In this document: positions 1-11,722 of the stretch, piece after piece
Layout of the letters: the number at the start of each line of letters is the position of its first letter
Position numbering within the stretch: position 1 is the first letter of the stretch
Source: Pezizomycotina sp. ARF18
Lineage: Eukaryota > Ascomycota
Assembly (NCBI GenBank): GCA_002224055.1
Contig: AZLU01000057.1
Span: 124,001-188,000, forward strand
Reading direction: 5' to 3'
DNA length: 64,000 nt
Position numbers and translations under genes: made by a program
Notes under the pieces: model-generated
Database searches by the model: none
What the model was told of the DNA's origin: nothing
The model's input: the letters and a program-made list of their open reading frames with translations, nothing else

Positions 1-385
1 ATTTTTTGCCATTGTATGCCCCAAAATGGCAAAATTACTAAAACGCTATCGTGCTATATCTAGGTATAAATAGATATATTTGTTTAGAATATAAACCCGT
101 TTAGAATATAAAATTTGTTAAAATATAAAATTTAACTAATAATAATAATAATATATAATAGTATAACTTTAATATATAGTTTATTTTAATTTTTTAATAT
201 ATTTTAGCGTTACAAAGTCTTATTTTATATCATTCATATTATTTTTAAGGTATAGTGTTTTAATTTTCTTAATTTTAATAAATATAAATATATTTATTAA
301 TATTTTTATTAATTTTTAATAGCTAATAATATAAAACGATATAATATAATTTAAAATAAGTTTAAATAATAAAATAAGGTTTGGT
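1..385. other. AT-rich gene-free tract
   Basis: The stretch is almost entirely A and T, with many TA steps and short TAAT/ATAA runs, and has no readable coding frame. It ends where the BTB relic begins. Such tracts in ascomycetes are commonly old repeats mutated by repeat-induced point mutation (RIP). That origin is inferred from composition only, and no parent repeat is recognisable. Confidence 0.6.
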
Positions 386-930
386 CTATTTTAAAATTAA
401 ACACATGCACGAATGTATTTGGAGCTTTTCCTGATGGTCGGACGTGAGGGTGTAGATAGCGGGAATAGACTTGAACAAGAGGATGTAGTTTTTCGAGGAG
501 AAATGCCGGTGTGTAGTAGGTGTAGTAGTCCCTGAAGTCGTTTTGAGCTCCTGAATCTCGTACTTATCCGCCACAGCGTAGACTTCAGCTTGAAATTTCA
601 TAGGACAGTGTCCAACATCGTTCACCCCATAGCCATACGTGTACAGGGATTGGATCATAGCGTAGGATCATAGCGTAGAGCACACACGGGCTCCCTCGGG
701 CAGGTTGACATGACAACTCTCCCCTACCTAAGATACGATATCAGCTAAAGACCCTCTGCGCTGTTCGGCTGAGGATAGATTTCCCCTAAGCTTACCTTGA
801 ACTTCCCGTTCATCATGGTGCTAAATACCTAGACTGTGCGCAGACTATAACGCGGTGGACGTTGAAGGTCCTGTCCTGGCAGGTGATCGTCATTTCTGTG
901 TACTTCCGGACAAGTATACGCTAGGTATGG
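386..930 (-). pseudogene. BTB/POZ-domain gene relic, copy 1
   Basis: The reverse strand encodes pieces of a fungal BTB/POZ protein, a protein-interaction fold often used as a cullin-3 adaptor. The upstream piece reads KYTEMTITCQDRTFNVHR and then TMMNGKFK, the usual core of the fold. It is followed by a splice donor (GTAAGC, base 795) and an acceptor near base 728, giving an intron of about 68 nt. The downstream piece carries HVNLPEGAR, MIQSLYTYGYG and AEVYAVADKYEIQELK, then SIPAIYTL, matching the C-terminal part of the other BTB copies here. A frame change lies before TMMNGKFK and a stop lies between NLPEGAR and MIQSLY. No N-terminal methionine or C-terminal end is convincing. The family is clear from the motifs; loss of function is inferred. 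Confidence 0.75.
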
Positions 931-1314
931 TTTAGTAGGTAAGCATCGTATCGAGATCGAGATATCTTGACGGACTTCAAACCCGGGCTGAGGTCAGCCA
1001 CTTGCTTCCATACTCCCTCGGGGAGATAGTATGGATTCATCTCAGGCTGGGGCCTGCCTCCGGGACTTCAGATGGAGACTGGTTTCAAGCTGTATGAATA
1101 ATATTCTTCAGTGTATCGTGATATGGTAATGATAGTTAAAGGCGATTAGCGTTCGTTAGTTGTTAGTATACGATCTACGTATTTTTTTTTTTTCTGGAAA
1201 ATTGATATTGCGGTCCCCTACATATTAACAAGGCAAAGCAAGACCAAAATAAAAGAAAGAAGAAAGAAAGAAAACTGCTGCTCATGCTGCTACTGCTGCT
1301 CATACTGCTACTTT
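931..1314. other. Spacer with T-run and GAAA/CTG microsatellites
   Basis: No coding frame is recognisable. The stretch holds a run of T near 1182-1192, an AGAAAG-type purine tract near 1250-1272 and an imperfect CTGCTG/CTACTG tract near 1275-1315, just before the second BTB relic. Confidence 0.5.
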
Positions 1315-1950
1315 TACTACTACAGCGATGTCGCGATACTGTAGCGCCGTCGTTATTAACGCTGCAGCGCCGTCGTTGACTTCAAGGTACACTTGGTCGG
1401 GATACGGATCTGTGGCCTAAGGTAGGCATTAATATCTCTGGTCATCATTCCAGAGGGACAGTCAAACCACATCGGGCTCCCGGACGATAATCCTCACGCG
1501 TTCCAGTACTTTCTTGAATACCTCTATCGCTGCAAGTATACGGCCCCCAAAAAATACGCCGTCGACACCGAAGCTCCACGCGCAGATCTACGCTCTGCAG
1601 ATAAACACGATGTTCCGCGGCTCGCAGACAAGGCAAGACAAATCATCCCAGGTCGCTAAAGCTTGTAGTGGACGCCGATTTCTTGGAGTCCGTCGAGAAT
1701 ATATATACGTCCACGCCGGAATCAAACCGCGGTCACCGAGGTATAGCGTGAATCGCTTTCAGCTGTAGAAAAGTCGGGTACCCTACTGATTATCTCCGGA
1801 AGGTCGTTGAGCAAGCGGAAGGGTGGAAAAAGCTCAGACGAGCGTTTTTTAAACGGTTCCTTGACTTCGCTATTGACGTGTTGGAGGGTCTCTTGGAGGA
1901 ACCTATGGCAGCCTGCTACGATTGCGCGAAAGCTCATCAAAGAGGGTGAG
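1315..1950 (+). pseudogene. BTB/POZ-domain gene relic, copy 2
   Basis: Pieces of a second BTB protein lie in order on the plus strand: YSDVAI and DFKVHLVGIR (start of the fold), IGLPDDNPHAFQYFLEYLY from about 1468, then HAQIYAL and ADKHDVPRLADKARQII in adjoining frames. Further on come FLESVENIYTSTPES near 1680-1730 and a last piece with CYDCAKAHQRG. The switch inside HAQIYAL/ADKHDV corresponds to one lost base near 1600. Further stops and shifts follow. The layout matches the BTB copy at 5407-6317, including a Cys-x2-Cys-like C-terminus. It is convergent with relic copy 1, which lies upstream on the other strand. I see no intact start codon. Confidence 0.7.
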
Positions 1951-2289
1951 CAACCTAGGATGGCGAAGCGCTTTGGGTGCTGTTAGGGAGACGTTCAAAT
2001 TGCTCATGTCCTCGAGAATTCCTCAGACTACTAGGCTTTGTGTTCATGATTCATTGATTCTAGAAGGTCAGACGAAGGTAAGACTATTCTCCTGCAAATT
2101 TGATAGAAAGGGTTCGAAATCTCTAGATTAATCAAAATCACGAACAATGGTTGTTTTTAAAGTACTATGATATAAAGTGCTGTAGATTTAAAAGGTCTCG
2201 ATTAATACCATGAAGTTTAAGCCCGGTCACCTTCACAATTCGAACTCAATAAAACAAAATTCCCCATCTTCCCATTCCCACTCACCCGT

Positions 2290-4585
2290 GGAACTCCATT
2301 AAGTCGCCGTGAACAAGCCTCAAGTTCCTCGTCGTCCAAGTATTGGATATTCCAAACCTTAGCAAAGCTATACTCTAATTCCTTCGTCCCAGCAGGGTCC
2401 TCATATCCCAGTCCGATGTCGCTCAGTAAGACAGAACCATTCTGCTTCAGACTATCCTCCGACTGTCGTATCCAAAATATCGAATGAAGATAACGTTAAA
2501 TTTTGACAGGCTTATTTTTTCTAGAGCGAGATTGATGTCGTTTCCGCGCGAAAGTTCGTAGGAATCAGTTCCGAATTCACCATGAACCTCGATTAACAAT
2601 TCCCGTAGTTGAACGTCACAAGCGTCATCTAGTCTCAATACAGTGTCTTGACACTAATCCGGCGTCCGTACAGATAGCTAAAGCATCTTCGTGCCCCAGC
2701 CACTGCGCGCCGCTAGGTCCAAGCCAGCTCCGCGGCGCCACCTGAACGGCTGAGAAGTCATCTTCGGTCGCTGGTCAAATACTATCGTCCATGTATCTCG
2801 CGAAGGGACAAGTATAGTCTCCTCCATCGTTCTTCGCCGATGACGGCTGATAAATTTGGAATATCCATGTCAAGTGTCAACCCGATTACGTATATTTGAT
2901 CGTCAGGTTTGCTGGTTGAGCGATTTGTCAGGGTTGTACGTGTATATCATTCGCCGTGATGTCGCGCGCTCTCGTGCTTGTAGTCATTGCCGCGCTTTTT
3001 GAAGATAGGAGAGAAACTCGCGAAGGAAAACTGATGGGAAAGGTTATTACAGCCGTCGTAGTTCTGCATCTTCCGGAGCTCTTGAATGAGGTCGTACAAG
3101 TTGTACTTGCCATCGCTCAAAGAAGGTAAGCGCGCTGAGGTGCAAATCCCTCAAGGTACGTCCACATTCTGCCAAACCATCCAGAGCTTAACACAGCCCA
3201 CCCGATTTCAACAGCGGAGCATGACCGAGAAAGTTTGATGATGCCGCTATCCAGTATTCCCACGCCGATCGCGCCGCGGTACGTCATATACAATCACCTC
3301 GATCGCTTTCCGCCTGTAGTAACGCTCTTCCGGGACGCAAATCCCATCGATCCAAAACCACGGCGCGATACGATCGTCCACTTGGCCGCGAGAGATTGCA
3401 GTCTTTTTAGTTGGCACGTAGGCAGACCTTTCTCGCTGTAGCTTCCCAGCCCGTCTGCCCACACGTGCGAAAACGCGATGTAGCAGCGGGCTTTAGCGTT
3501 AGGCGTGAAAGCGCGACTTCTAGTGCTTTCTGCTTTTCGTGGTATTGGACTACTGGAACCATACCCTCGTCGAGGATGGTGTAGATCGCTGTGATGTTCG
3601 GCTTTACGAAGCGGCATTTACAGTTCTGGCGGGTGTGCAACTTGGTATAGGTTTCCTCGTCGATGTTGTGCGTTTACATTCTGTTGGGTGCATTTTTCAT
3701 GTCCGCTGGAAGAGTGGGTAAAACCCATCGCGTCGACATAGAGTAGGAATGACGGTGGCATCGCCGTATCGGCATTAGCCAGGATAAACGGACACCATCC
3801 TTTCTCAACGAGCCGTTCTATGTAAAGTTGGGGCGGGAGACTCATCGAGCGAGTAGCTATACCTCATCCGAGATTTCACGTGGAAGCTGACGAAGGATAT
3901 AATAGCGTCATGTAGCGTGTAAAGTGCCGGTGCGATGGAGCCCAGCAACCCCATATTTCGTACCGGATTGAAGTGTTTCGTGCTCTGAGGGTTCTTTCAG
4001 GAAATCTCCTAAAAGACTCCTCGCGTGTAACGCGCACTCCCTTGCATCGCACATCAGCGAGTCCCTGGCTTCGTCGTCTAATTTAGAGTGTCCAAGGCTA
4101 CGCTTCCACCTTCTAAAAACGCGGGAAGGCGGCGCGTGTATATCCATTCCTTCTCGCCATCATCACGGGTGAAAAACTCCACAGGAACCCGACACCCGCA
4201 CATCGCTTCGAGTAAACCGAAGAAGAACCACGATTGAACAAACGCTACGACCTGGTGAGCGACGTCAGCATCATCTAATGTCGAGAATGACTCGTGAGCG
4301 GAACGGGATCTGGATCATCGGAAGCGAAGGCTTTTTGAATTTCCCAGTCTTCTCCGTAGTCGAAGAATATTGCCGTCATGAGCACGGCTCGAGATTGTCG
4401 CTGCCGTAGTAGGATGAGTCTTCGTGGTCGTGGCCCAGCCAAGGCACGCATGGAAAAACCGGAGGGCACGGGATGTCAGCCTCATCGTCCGCTAACGTTA
4501 ATTTGCCGCGCTCTAGGCCGATTACGATGTTCCGCACTTCACGTCGGAAGTCTCGGCTTGGAGGGTGGTATATCAGGTGTTCCAT
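2290..4585 (-). pseudogene. HET-domain (heterokaryon incompatibility) gene relic
   Basis: Read on the reverse strand, fragments follow the order of a fungal HET-domain protein, a family that triggers cell death after non-self recognition between hyphae. They start at MEHLIYHPPSRDF (ATG at 4585). The core reads CYIAFSHVWADGLGS with LPTCQLKRLQ (about 3400-3482), then FWIDGICVPEERYYRRKAIE (about 3270-3357). Later come DDQIYVIGLTLDMDI (about 2860-2915) and VAPRSWLGPSGAQW (about 2690-2740), typical of the C-terminal half. These pieces sit in different frames separated by stops and shifts, so the gene is not readable as it stands. The right end is uncertain, because the last fragment (LRLDDACDVQLRELL) could belong to this gene or not. 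Family assignment is confident from the core motifs; exact borders are not. Confidence 0.8.
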
Positions 4586-5406
4586 GGGACTAAGAATATT
4601 GAAATTTTCGACCTCTCCAAGCAAATCTGAATACAGCTGGGAAGAGTATCCGAATTAGAGGCGAGAGCAATGAGGGAAATCAAGGCTCGATAATCCGCTG
4701 CGATTTGAAAAACCGCAAGGCTCAAGGATTCATGGCATGCATCAGACCCCCGATGTGGAATTGCGGGTTCATCCTGGGCATCTCAACAGGAAACACCTCA
4801 GCCTCGTCCAGTATCACGCGTGTTCATGTATCGTATTGCTTGATACACCAGCCTCTAATATGAATTACACGCGTCTCTATCATTAGAGATACGCAGCGTA
4901 GTCTAAAATAATACGAGTAGTAGGTTCTTACTGGCCAACTGGGCACTCGCCAGAACCTTGGAGTTCCTGCCTTGTGAACTTGTTGTCTACTCTCAGCAGC
5001 ACTTTCATAGCTACAAACGTGTCACTCTGATGATCAGGAACAACCTCGTCAGCTATATTACTATAGAGATCAGTTCCTCTAAGTTTCCAATCATGAGCTA
5101 CAGGGACGAAATTTCCTCAACGTGATTAACTGATGTGCCAAGCTGGTTGAGGCGAGGAAAAAAAAAAAAAAAAGACCCTTTAATTTTTGACTTAGGCCAC
5201 CAGTGAACGTGCGATTAAACAACAAAACCCACCGCTCTCATATCAATAACAACTCAGACAACATCTAGGACCCTTTGCAGCACGATACCATAACATCAGT
5301 CTTCAAAGGCTTTCAGGTCGAAGGTTCCACTAGCTTATATTATAACAAAGCTTTTGATCTGCCTCCAAGCCAGACCTCCAAGATCACATCATTTCGAAAA
5401 CAAGTT
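4586..5406. other. Intergenic spacer between HET and BTB relics
   Basis: The likely shared upstream region of the divergent HET (minus) and BTB (plus) relics. It contains a run of about 15 A near 5159-5173 and no recognisable coding segment. Confidence 0.5.
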
Positions 5407-6317
5407 ATGGACCCGAAGACACTGCAGAGCAAGCAGGCTTCTCCTCATCCATGGTCAGACTCGCCATCTTGGGCATATAAGGACAATAAGTACACGGACC
5501 TCGAGATCGTCACCGAGGGCAAGACCTTTCGCGTCCACAAGTTGATCGTCTGCCTGCGCTCCCGCTACATCGCCGCCATGATGAATTCGCCCATGGAGTA
5601 AGTCATCATTCTTGCCATGCGTCAACTGGCTACGAAACCTTTCTCTGGATTGTGTCTGATTTCTTTCGGCTTGTTCTTGATACAGGAAGCGCAGAGTAAC
5701 CGTATCTATATGCCGTAAGACCGCAGCGACATCGTCGAACTCGTCATCGTGTTCCTCTACCGCAGTGACTACACTGATGTCCCGCAGTCCGACCACGGTC
5801 TCCTTAAGCTACACGCGGAGCTCTATGGTGCCGCCGATAAATACGACCTTCCTGGACTCTCTCGCCTCGCTAGGGACCGTTTCGAGGAACACCTCGACGC
5901 CGGCAACATAAAGTTCAATGCTCCGGATAAATATATCGAAATCCTGCACTCTGTCCCCACCGTGTACACGACTCCGGAGAACGACCGCTAGCTACGCGAT
6001 GTCATTCTTCGCTTCTGTTTCAATCACGCCAAGAGAATTAAGAATTTGGCGATGGACTGTGGCGTTAGATTTAAGGAGCTAAGGAAGAAGGTGGTTGAGA
6101 GGTTCCGGATTTTGCGAAGGAGTTGATTGATTGGTGGTTTGCGAAGTCTAATGATACGCCGACTAGGCCGAGGGTGGTGTACGTGTGCAGGGCGTGTGAG
6201 GTCCTGCAGGATAGGGGCCAGCTGGCGGACGGCTGCTACAGGAAGTGTATAATATGCGCTCAAGACCGCAGACAGCAACCGTTGTTCCATACACATTCGC
6301 GCAGCTTGGGCGGGTAA
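5407..6317 (+). pseudogene. BTB/POZ-domain gene relic, copy 3 (best preserved)
   Basis: The first exon starts at ATG 5407 and holds YTDLEIVTEGKTFRVHK and VCLRSRYIAAMMNSPME, the N-terminal half of a BTB fold. A donor (GTAAGT, 5598) and acceptor (5685) bound an 88-nt intron. The second exon reads IVELVIVFLYRSDYTDVP, then HAELYGAADKYDLPGLSRLA and SVPTVYT, then NHAKRIKNLAMDCG. The end is EVPDFAKELIDWWFA and a Cys-rich tail (CRACEVLQ...CYRKCIIC). In-frame stops lie near 5717 (TAA after YMP) and at 5989-5991 (TAG), and a shift near 6100 separates the last block. The protein is a probable cullin-3 adaptor family member. The three BTB relics share wording (MMN, AELY/AEVY, ADKYD, VYT), so they are likely paralogues. 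Confidence 0.78.
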
Positions 6318-7320
6318 TATTGTTATCTCATGGTGCTACGCTTGGTGTAAACTAGGTATCCAGTAGCATTGCTACGATTCATCGTCTTTCCGTCCTTTCT
6401 ATATGCTCCTTTTTACTTTAGTAGGCTTAACAGGTTTATAATATGTCTAAAATTCATAACAATGTTCCTTTTTCTATTTTAATCCCGGCTCCTATCGTAT
6501 TCACACCATGTATAACACCTTCGGAGTGAGCTCGTGATGAATCATGATCTTACGACGACTATCCGGCCTCATGTAGTTCATGTTCAATAGGGCAATTGGT
6601 AGTTAACTCTTCAATCTTAATATCACATAGTACTAAACCGCCCATTGTAATCATCCCTCCGTGCGCCGTATAGGCTCAAGAAACCATTAAAGTACCCTCT
6701 CCGAAGTTCTCGTTGCTGCGTTGACAAATTCGCCGCGAGTCGCCGTCAGCAGCTGGCATACCCCTCTAATATGTCCGTCCGGAAAGCCCTCGCAAGCGAT
6801 CAACAAGATACCATGGTTCCTGATTTCTACACGAACATCATTAAGGTTTTCGGAAGAGACTTCCCAGAGATTGTTCATGAGGACAGGATGTCGTGCTCAG
6901 CGGAGGGGGTTAGACGTTTCATGATGTTGGCTATTCTAACCAGTCAATGACATTCAATATTGTGGTCCCTTACGGCGAAAATACCCCGCAGTGGACATTT
7001 CTCGTTTGCCCTGATTTCTGCAAGCCTCTTCCGTAGAATACCAGCTCGGCATCCTACTGTTCCGAAATAGAACCAATTCGAATTTTTTGCTATGAAACGT
7101 TTCATTTGAGAATGGTCGAAGAAGTAGATAACCCTCTGGGAGTAAAGGTATTTAGTGACGACCTCATCCTGCTGGCTTCTTTGTTTTGTCTTCTGTCATT
7201 GTTGTTTTGATTGTTTCCGTCGGAGGAAGCGGATGAAGCAAGGTGGATTCTTGGATTTTCTCTTCCGAAAACCACAACCAAGCTTCCGATAAATTGAGGT
7301 ATACCAGTATCAGATAAACT
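6318..7320. other. Intergenic spacer, nothing recognised
   Basis: Only short open frames are present, for example a 63-codon frame on the minus strand at 6687-6878 with no recognisable motif. No repeat or RNA gene is visible. The promoter of the rhodopsin-domain gene should lie in the last few hundred bases. Confidence 0.4.
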
Positions 7321-8659
7321 ATGGGCTCGTCAGAAAACCTCAGCGACCCCGGGTCGTTGAGATATGGGTTCTCTTCGCGGTGGGAACCTCGGTTACCTTC
7401 CTCAGATTATACTCCCGAGGAAGTCTTCTCGGGATTAGAGGCCTGCAAGCTGACGACTACCGGTTACCTAGCTTTCGGAGCCGTCGTAAGTTCGTTTCTC
7501 GCGCATCGGCGCGGCTTTTCTCCAACTTTACATCGCAACTCTAGATCTTCTGGTCAGCCATGTGCTTCACCGACACCACCATCCGCTCCGAGCAGCTTCT
7601 CTTCTCACCAAATCTAACTGAGCAACTCGGCTACGCTACCGCGCCAACGAACCCGTAAACCGTATCCCCCCTCTCGGCCGGCGTAACGGACGCCGACATA
7701 TCCACCTCCGAATACCTCATGAAGCTAGACTACGCTTCCTTGCTACTGAAGCCACCCCTACTATGGTCTCTGAAGATTGTCATGGCCGTCTTCTTCCTGC
7801 GACTGACAAATAATCTACGCTGGATGCGTAAAATGACGATTGCTACAATGGTTATTTGTGTTCTTACGTTCCTAGCAGCGGAGGGCACGATAGTGCTGCA
7901 GTGCATACCGATCAAGAATAAGTGGGATATCTTTGATTATGATTGGAGAAACTGTAGTAATAGCTTCGCGACGCATACGGAGATCGTGAATTACTTGGTT
8001 GTTGGGATAAGTAACATTGTGTACGTTTGCCTGTATATCTTGAGGTATTACGATAGAAAGCTGATTTGTTCATATACATAGGACCGACCTACTCCTGGTG
8101 GTAATACCGATCCCGATGCTGTGGCAAGTCCGCCTACCGAAACTCCGTAAAATTGGCACAGGCTTCTTATTGTGCTCTGGAATCTTCATCATCGCGATAA
8201 ACGTTGTAAGAACGACATGCGCGATATTGAGCTACAGAGCAGAGGGGCAACGTGCTTTACACCTCAGAGAAACAGCGTTCGCGTGGGGTATGAGGGAGAA
8301 TATAAGCCATAGTACTACCTCACGCAAAGACATTACTAACAGCACCGATATAGTTCACCGCAGTCGTAATTGTGAACAGCATAGCTATCCGCCCCTTCAT
8401 CTCTTCCGTGCCATAGAACGACTTATATTCCCGATTTACAAGTTCAAAGCCTTCCTCGTCGGATCTTCTACGGTTCCGACGAGGTCTAGCGGACGAGTAA
8501 TACCCTCGCAGTAATAGCAGGCGGAAGTATCAGGACCCGTGGATGGATACTAGGTTTACTACGAGAACGCATGAGGGGATTATGGTAAAGACAACACTGA
8601 CGGTGAAGTCTGAGGGGGCGGATGAGAAGGAACTGGATGAGTTCCCGATGAGGGGATGA
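7321..8659 (+). pseudogene. Rhodopsin-domain (SAT4/Pth11-like) membrane protein, copy 1
   Basis: Exons follow the fungal seven-helix rhodopsin-domain family (SAT4/Pth11-like), plasma-membrane proteins thought to sense surface or chemical cues. The start is ATG 7321. Intron 1 is 7486-7544 (GTAAGT..CTCTAG) and intron 2 is 8021-8081 (GTACGT..ACATAG); across it the frame reads ISNIVTDLLLVVIPIPMLW, a family hallmark. Helix text includes LLWSLKIVMAVFFLRL and GFLLCSGIFIIAINVVRTT. Further on FAWGMRE is followed, after a stretch with a perfect TACTAAC branch point and an acceptor at 8353, by FTAVVIVNSIAIRPFISS. No GT stands at the point where the family reading requires the donor, so this intron's donor seems lost. 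A TAA at 7656-7658 interrupts exon 2 and a TAG follows ISSVP. The tail (KTTLTVKSEGADEKEL) ends at 8659. Broken as written. Confidence 0.8.
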
Positions 8660-9260
8660 TGGGAGGAATTAGCCGCTGAGTAATAATGTTTAATAGTCTT
8701 GGTGAGAACGATTTGCCATTCATTCGGTTTGATTTTAGAGATATTTGCGATCTGTGGTTTTCTCTGCCACTCGAAATACTTGGGATCCGGTTTTTATCTT
8801 CGCTATTACGCCATCTTCATTTATTGTATCCCTCTTCTCGAATTCTGCTTTACTATTAGTTTTTCTTTGGTAAATGAGTGTATTGAGTTGGTCATATAAG
8901 ATACATGTTTTTTTTTTTTTAGATTAGAATTAATATCCCCGTTCTTGATGATTATCAAGGTCAGAGAGGTGAGGAGGTGACATAAGACAAAGGGAAATTT
9001 TAAACTAAGAATAAGCTGGTAAAGCAAAGCCCAAGCGCCGCCCCTATGCTCTACAACTATGAATGTGTTATACAGTAATCCATATGGGTCCATACCGCAT
9101 AAACGCCAAAGTGTATCGTAGAGAAGCAGACGAAAAGCCAAACCTAGTGATATTATACAGTTTTGACAGAGATCAAACTTCGAGAAAACGCAATTTTCCT
9201 CTGTAAGCATGTAATCGATATACGTTGAACATGGAACTCGATGACTCACCGTAATCCTCA
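8660..9260. other. Intergenic spacer, nothing recognised
   Basis: AT-rich, with a run of T near 8910-8920. A 147-codon open frame on the minus strand (8821-9264) lacks motifs and is judged a chance frame. It lies between the convergent ends of the rhodopsin-domain gene and the P2 copy. Confidence 0.4.
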
Positions 9261-9584
9261 TCAACCAAACAAATCTCCAAATGCGCTTCCATCAGAGTCG
9301 CTCTCGTTGCCGTCGTCCTCCGGCTGCTCTTCGTCTACTGTATTCTCTACTGCATTTGATTCCTTCTGCGGGCCTGGTCCGGTATTGGTACTGACCGTTG
9401 CTAATTTTGCGGAACCTTCAGCGATGAGTTCGTTGATATCCTTTCCTTCAGCTCAGATAGCAGGTGGTTTAGGCGGTCCTCATCGGCGTCGATTCCGACG
9501 GATCCAAGGACGCCTTTGATGTCTTCAGCGCTTGGGGATTCATTGCCCCGAGCTGGAGGAGAGGTACGCTGCGATGTGCTTCAT
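9261..9584 (-). pseudogene. 60S acidic ribosomal protein P2 copy, frame-broken
   Basis: The reverse strand encodes a P2 stalk protein. It starts MKHIAAYL (ATG 9584), then [48 protein letters not shown], and an acidic tail (EEQPEDDGNESDSD). P2 dimerises with P1 on the large ribosomal subunit and recruits elongation factors. At about 108 codons the length matches fungal P2. The frame switches three times at single-base gaps: after MKHIAAYL, in the GGGG before AATGAA, and after SELK. The last residues are AFGDLFG instead of the near-universal acidic DMGFGLFD end, so this looks like a diverged second copy. The introns common in fungal P2 genes are absent, which would fit a retrocopy, although no poly-A tail is seen. 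Family call sure; status uncertain. Confidence 0.8.
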
Positions 9585-11722
9585 TGCTCTTGATCTTTAT
9601 GTATTATAAAGCTGGGGGGGGGTTATTTCAAGGGAAGAGTATCTTTGAGATAAGACAATCGTAAGTCTATGGATTATAGATTGTAGTGGGAGAGAAGGCT
9701 ATAACACAGGTGTAATGCAGATATTTGTAGCAATTTTTCAACTTGAAATGGACCTCTCAAGTTCACAGAGTCACATAACATCATGACCTATCAAATCGCA
9801 GTTAATTATAAATTAATTCAGGGCTTTTATGACTCTTCTCCTCTCAATCAACTTCAATGCTCCATTAGGTAGCGGCGATAAGATTATGACTTTGTTGACG
9901 TGAATTGAGTTTAGGGGAGGTACGACAAAGACGCACAAAGTAAATCATGGTTTATTGAACCCTGACGACTTCATTGCTGGGAAATCGCCCCAGCTCTAAC
10001 CTTATGGCATTTGTAGCCAGTTATAGACAAATCGGTTGGCTCTTTGTGCTATTGCTGAGCCCGCAATGTCGGGCCTGAAGCATATTCCTCGCATTTTGCC
10101 TAATGACACTTTGCCTAATGATACAATGACACCACATCCTACGCCTCGCGATGTATGTATCTTAAACTCATTAGGCATTACGGCCAATGCTATATTATAA
10201 TAATAAGCTTCTAAATTTCCCCATAATGAATTCAAGGTACTGAGGAACCGAGTCAATAGGAGCAAACATAAGCCTGAAAATGTGGCAATCGCAGGAGGTC
10301 CGAAGTCCTCTATAGCACGACTTGTTTATTCAGACCGCCGCGTCTCCCTCGCAGTACCCTCTCAGGCTCTCTAATACCGTGACCTCAACGTCTTTCTCTG
10401 CGTCGCGTGACTTCTTCACTGCGGCCGTACCAGTCCTACCACTGTGCCGCTCTTACTCACAATAGACGCAATCTTACCATAAATCCCGGCAGTCTCCGGC
10501 TTTCTTTCCTCATGCGCTCCCTCTGCTCGTGCATCTCCTCGGCGCTAACCCCTTCCACAGCCGCCTTGCCTGCGGTAAACACACGATTAGGACAGCCGTA
10601 TACTGTTGTATCGCGTGATCATATCCCCAACGGCGTTGATGCCATACCACACGGCTCTCCCGGGAAAACGGGCAGTACCCAGTTGATAAAGAGGAATATG
10701 GCCATGGTGATATTCAGAAACCGATAGAACACATGAAGAACGCGGAGAGCTTCTGGCGCGGGCGAGGGAGGAGAGATTACGGAGGATTATGAAGGGGATT
10801 AGGTATACTGTCGTCGTGCAGAGTGCCCACACCCAAAATGACGGTCGTGTATATAAAGGGGACCTTCTCCTACCTAGCTAGTTCTTAGTTTAGAGATTCA
10901 TTCCATTTTCATCCATGATAGTGGTAGTTGCTTTTCATAGCGACTGCATCACCCTACGACAATACTATCCAATAATTCGTCATTAGTATAAAAGTTTGTA
11001 CCTGTGTGGAACTATGAAAGAGGCGAGGTATGTGTACCGTAGGAATTTTAAGATTTGAAACATGGGAATTAAGGAATGCCATTCACGGAGGGTCAATCTA
11101 CAATATAAAGCAGGTTTCTCTCATTTGTTCTTCCCGCGTTTTCGATCCGTGGAAGCCGAAGTGAAATAAGCTTTGTGGGCTTCGCCATCTTTCTCAACTT
11201 AGCGCCCTACTTCGTTCCAATCCTCAGTTTTAAATTTCGTCCGCTCCGCCAATCAGGACGTGTGATCTCACGATCTCGCGGCTTGGCTAAATGTGTAGAT
11301 CCTTTCTCTTGAGATGTTCTGGATCGGGTTTCTCAGTGTATCTGAAGAGGTCATGGCATCAACAACGGGTAGCTAGCAATAGTATGCCTCTCTACTTATA
11401 GAAAACTCTTTGTCCATAGTAATTGTAACGGCACGAGGAAGAAGGACTACAAGTAGAGATTCTCTTGTAAGATAACATAGCTAGGCAGTCATCAGACATA
11501 GCATGTCGTTTTTATATCGTTCTACAGAGAGGGTAACCAGGTATAGTATTCTTTTCATATTAAAACGCGTCTTGGAAATCATTAGAGAATGGATAAGAGG
11601 CAGGACTGATACCATCATGTTTCCCAGCAAAAGCTCGATAACCGCCGCGTACAGAATATCAAGTATATAACCTAGCAACACTAAGGAATCATCTCCGAGT
11701 CCAGATGCCCTACATCTCGAAT
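9585..11722. other. Long spacer with an unassigned membrane-like fragment
   Basis: No gene is recognised. A G run (about 10) sits near 9616. On the minus strand at about 10560-10835 two overlapping frames are hydrophobic (FLNITMAIFLFINWVLPVFP; CTTTVYLIPFIILR) and could be remnants of an integral membrane protein, but no family motif is present. The rest shows only short frames. Confidence 0.35.

Noticed and set aside
1250-1330. GAAA and CTG-like simple repeats considered as a coding poly-residue tract.
   Set aside because: Not in frame with the adjoining BTB relic and interrupted; simple sequence only.
8821-9264. A 147-codon minus-strand frame with hydrophobic stretches.
   Set aside because: AT-rich, no motif, crosses a homopolymer run and abuts the P2 copy; no splice or promoter support.
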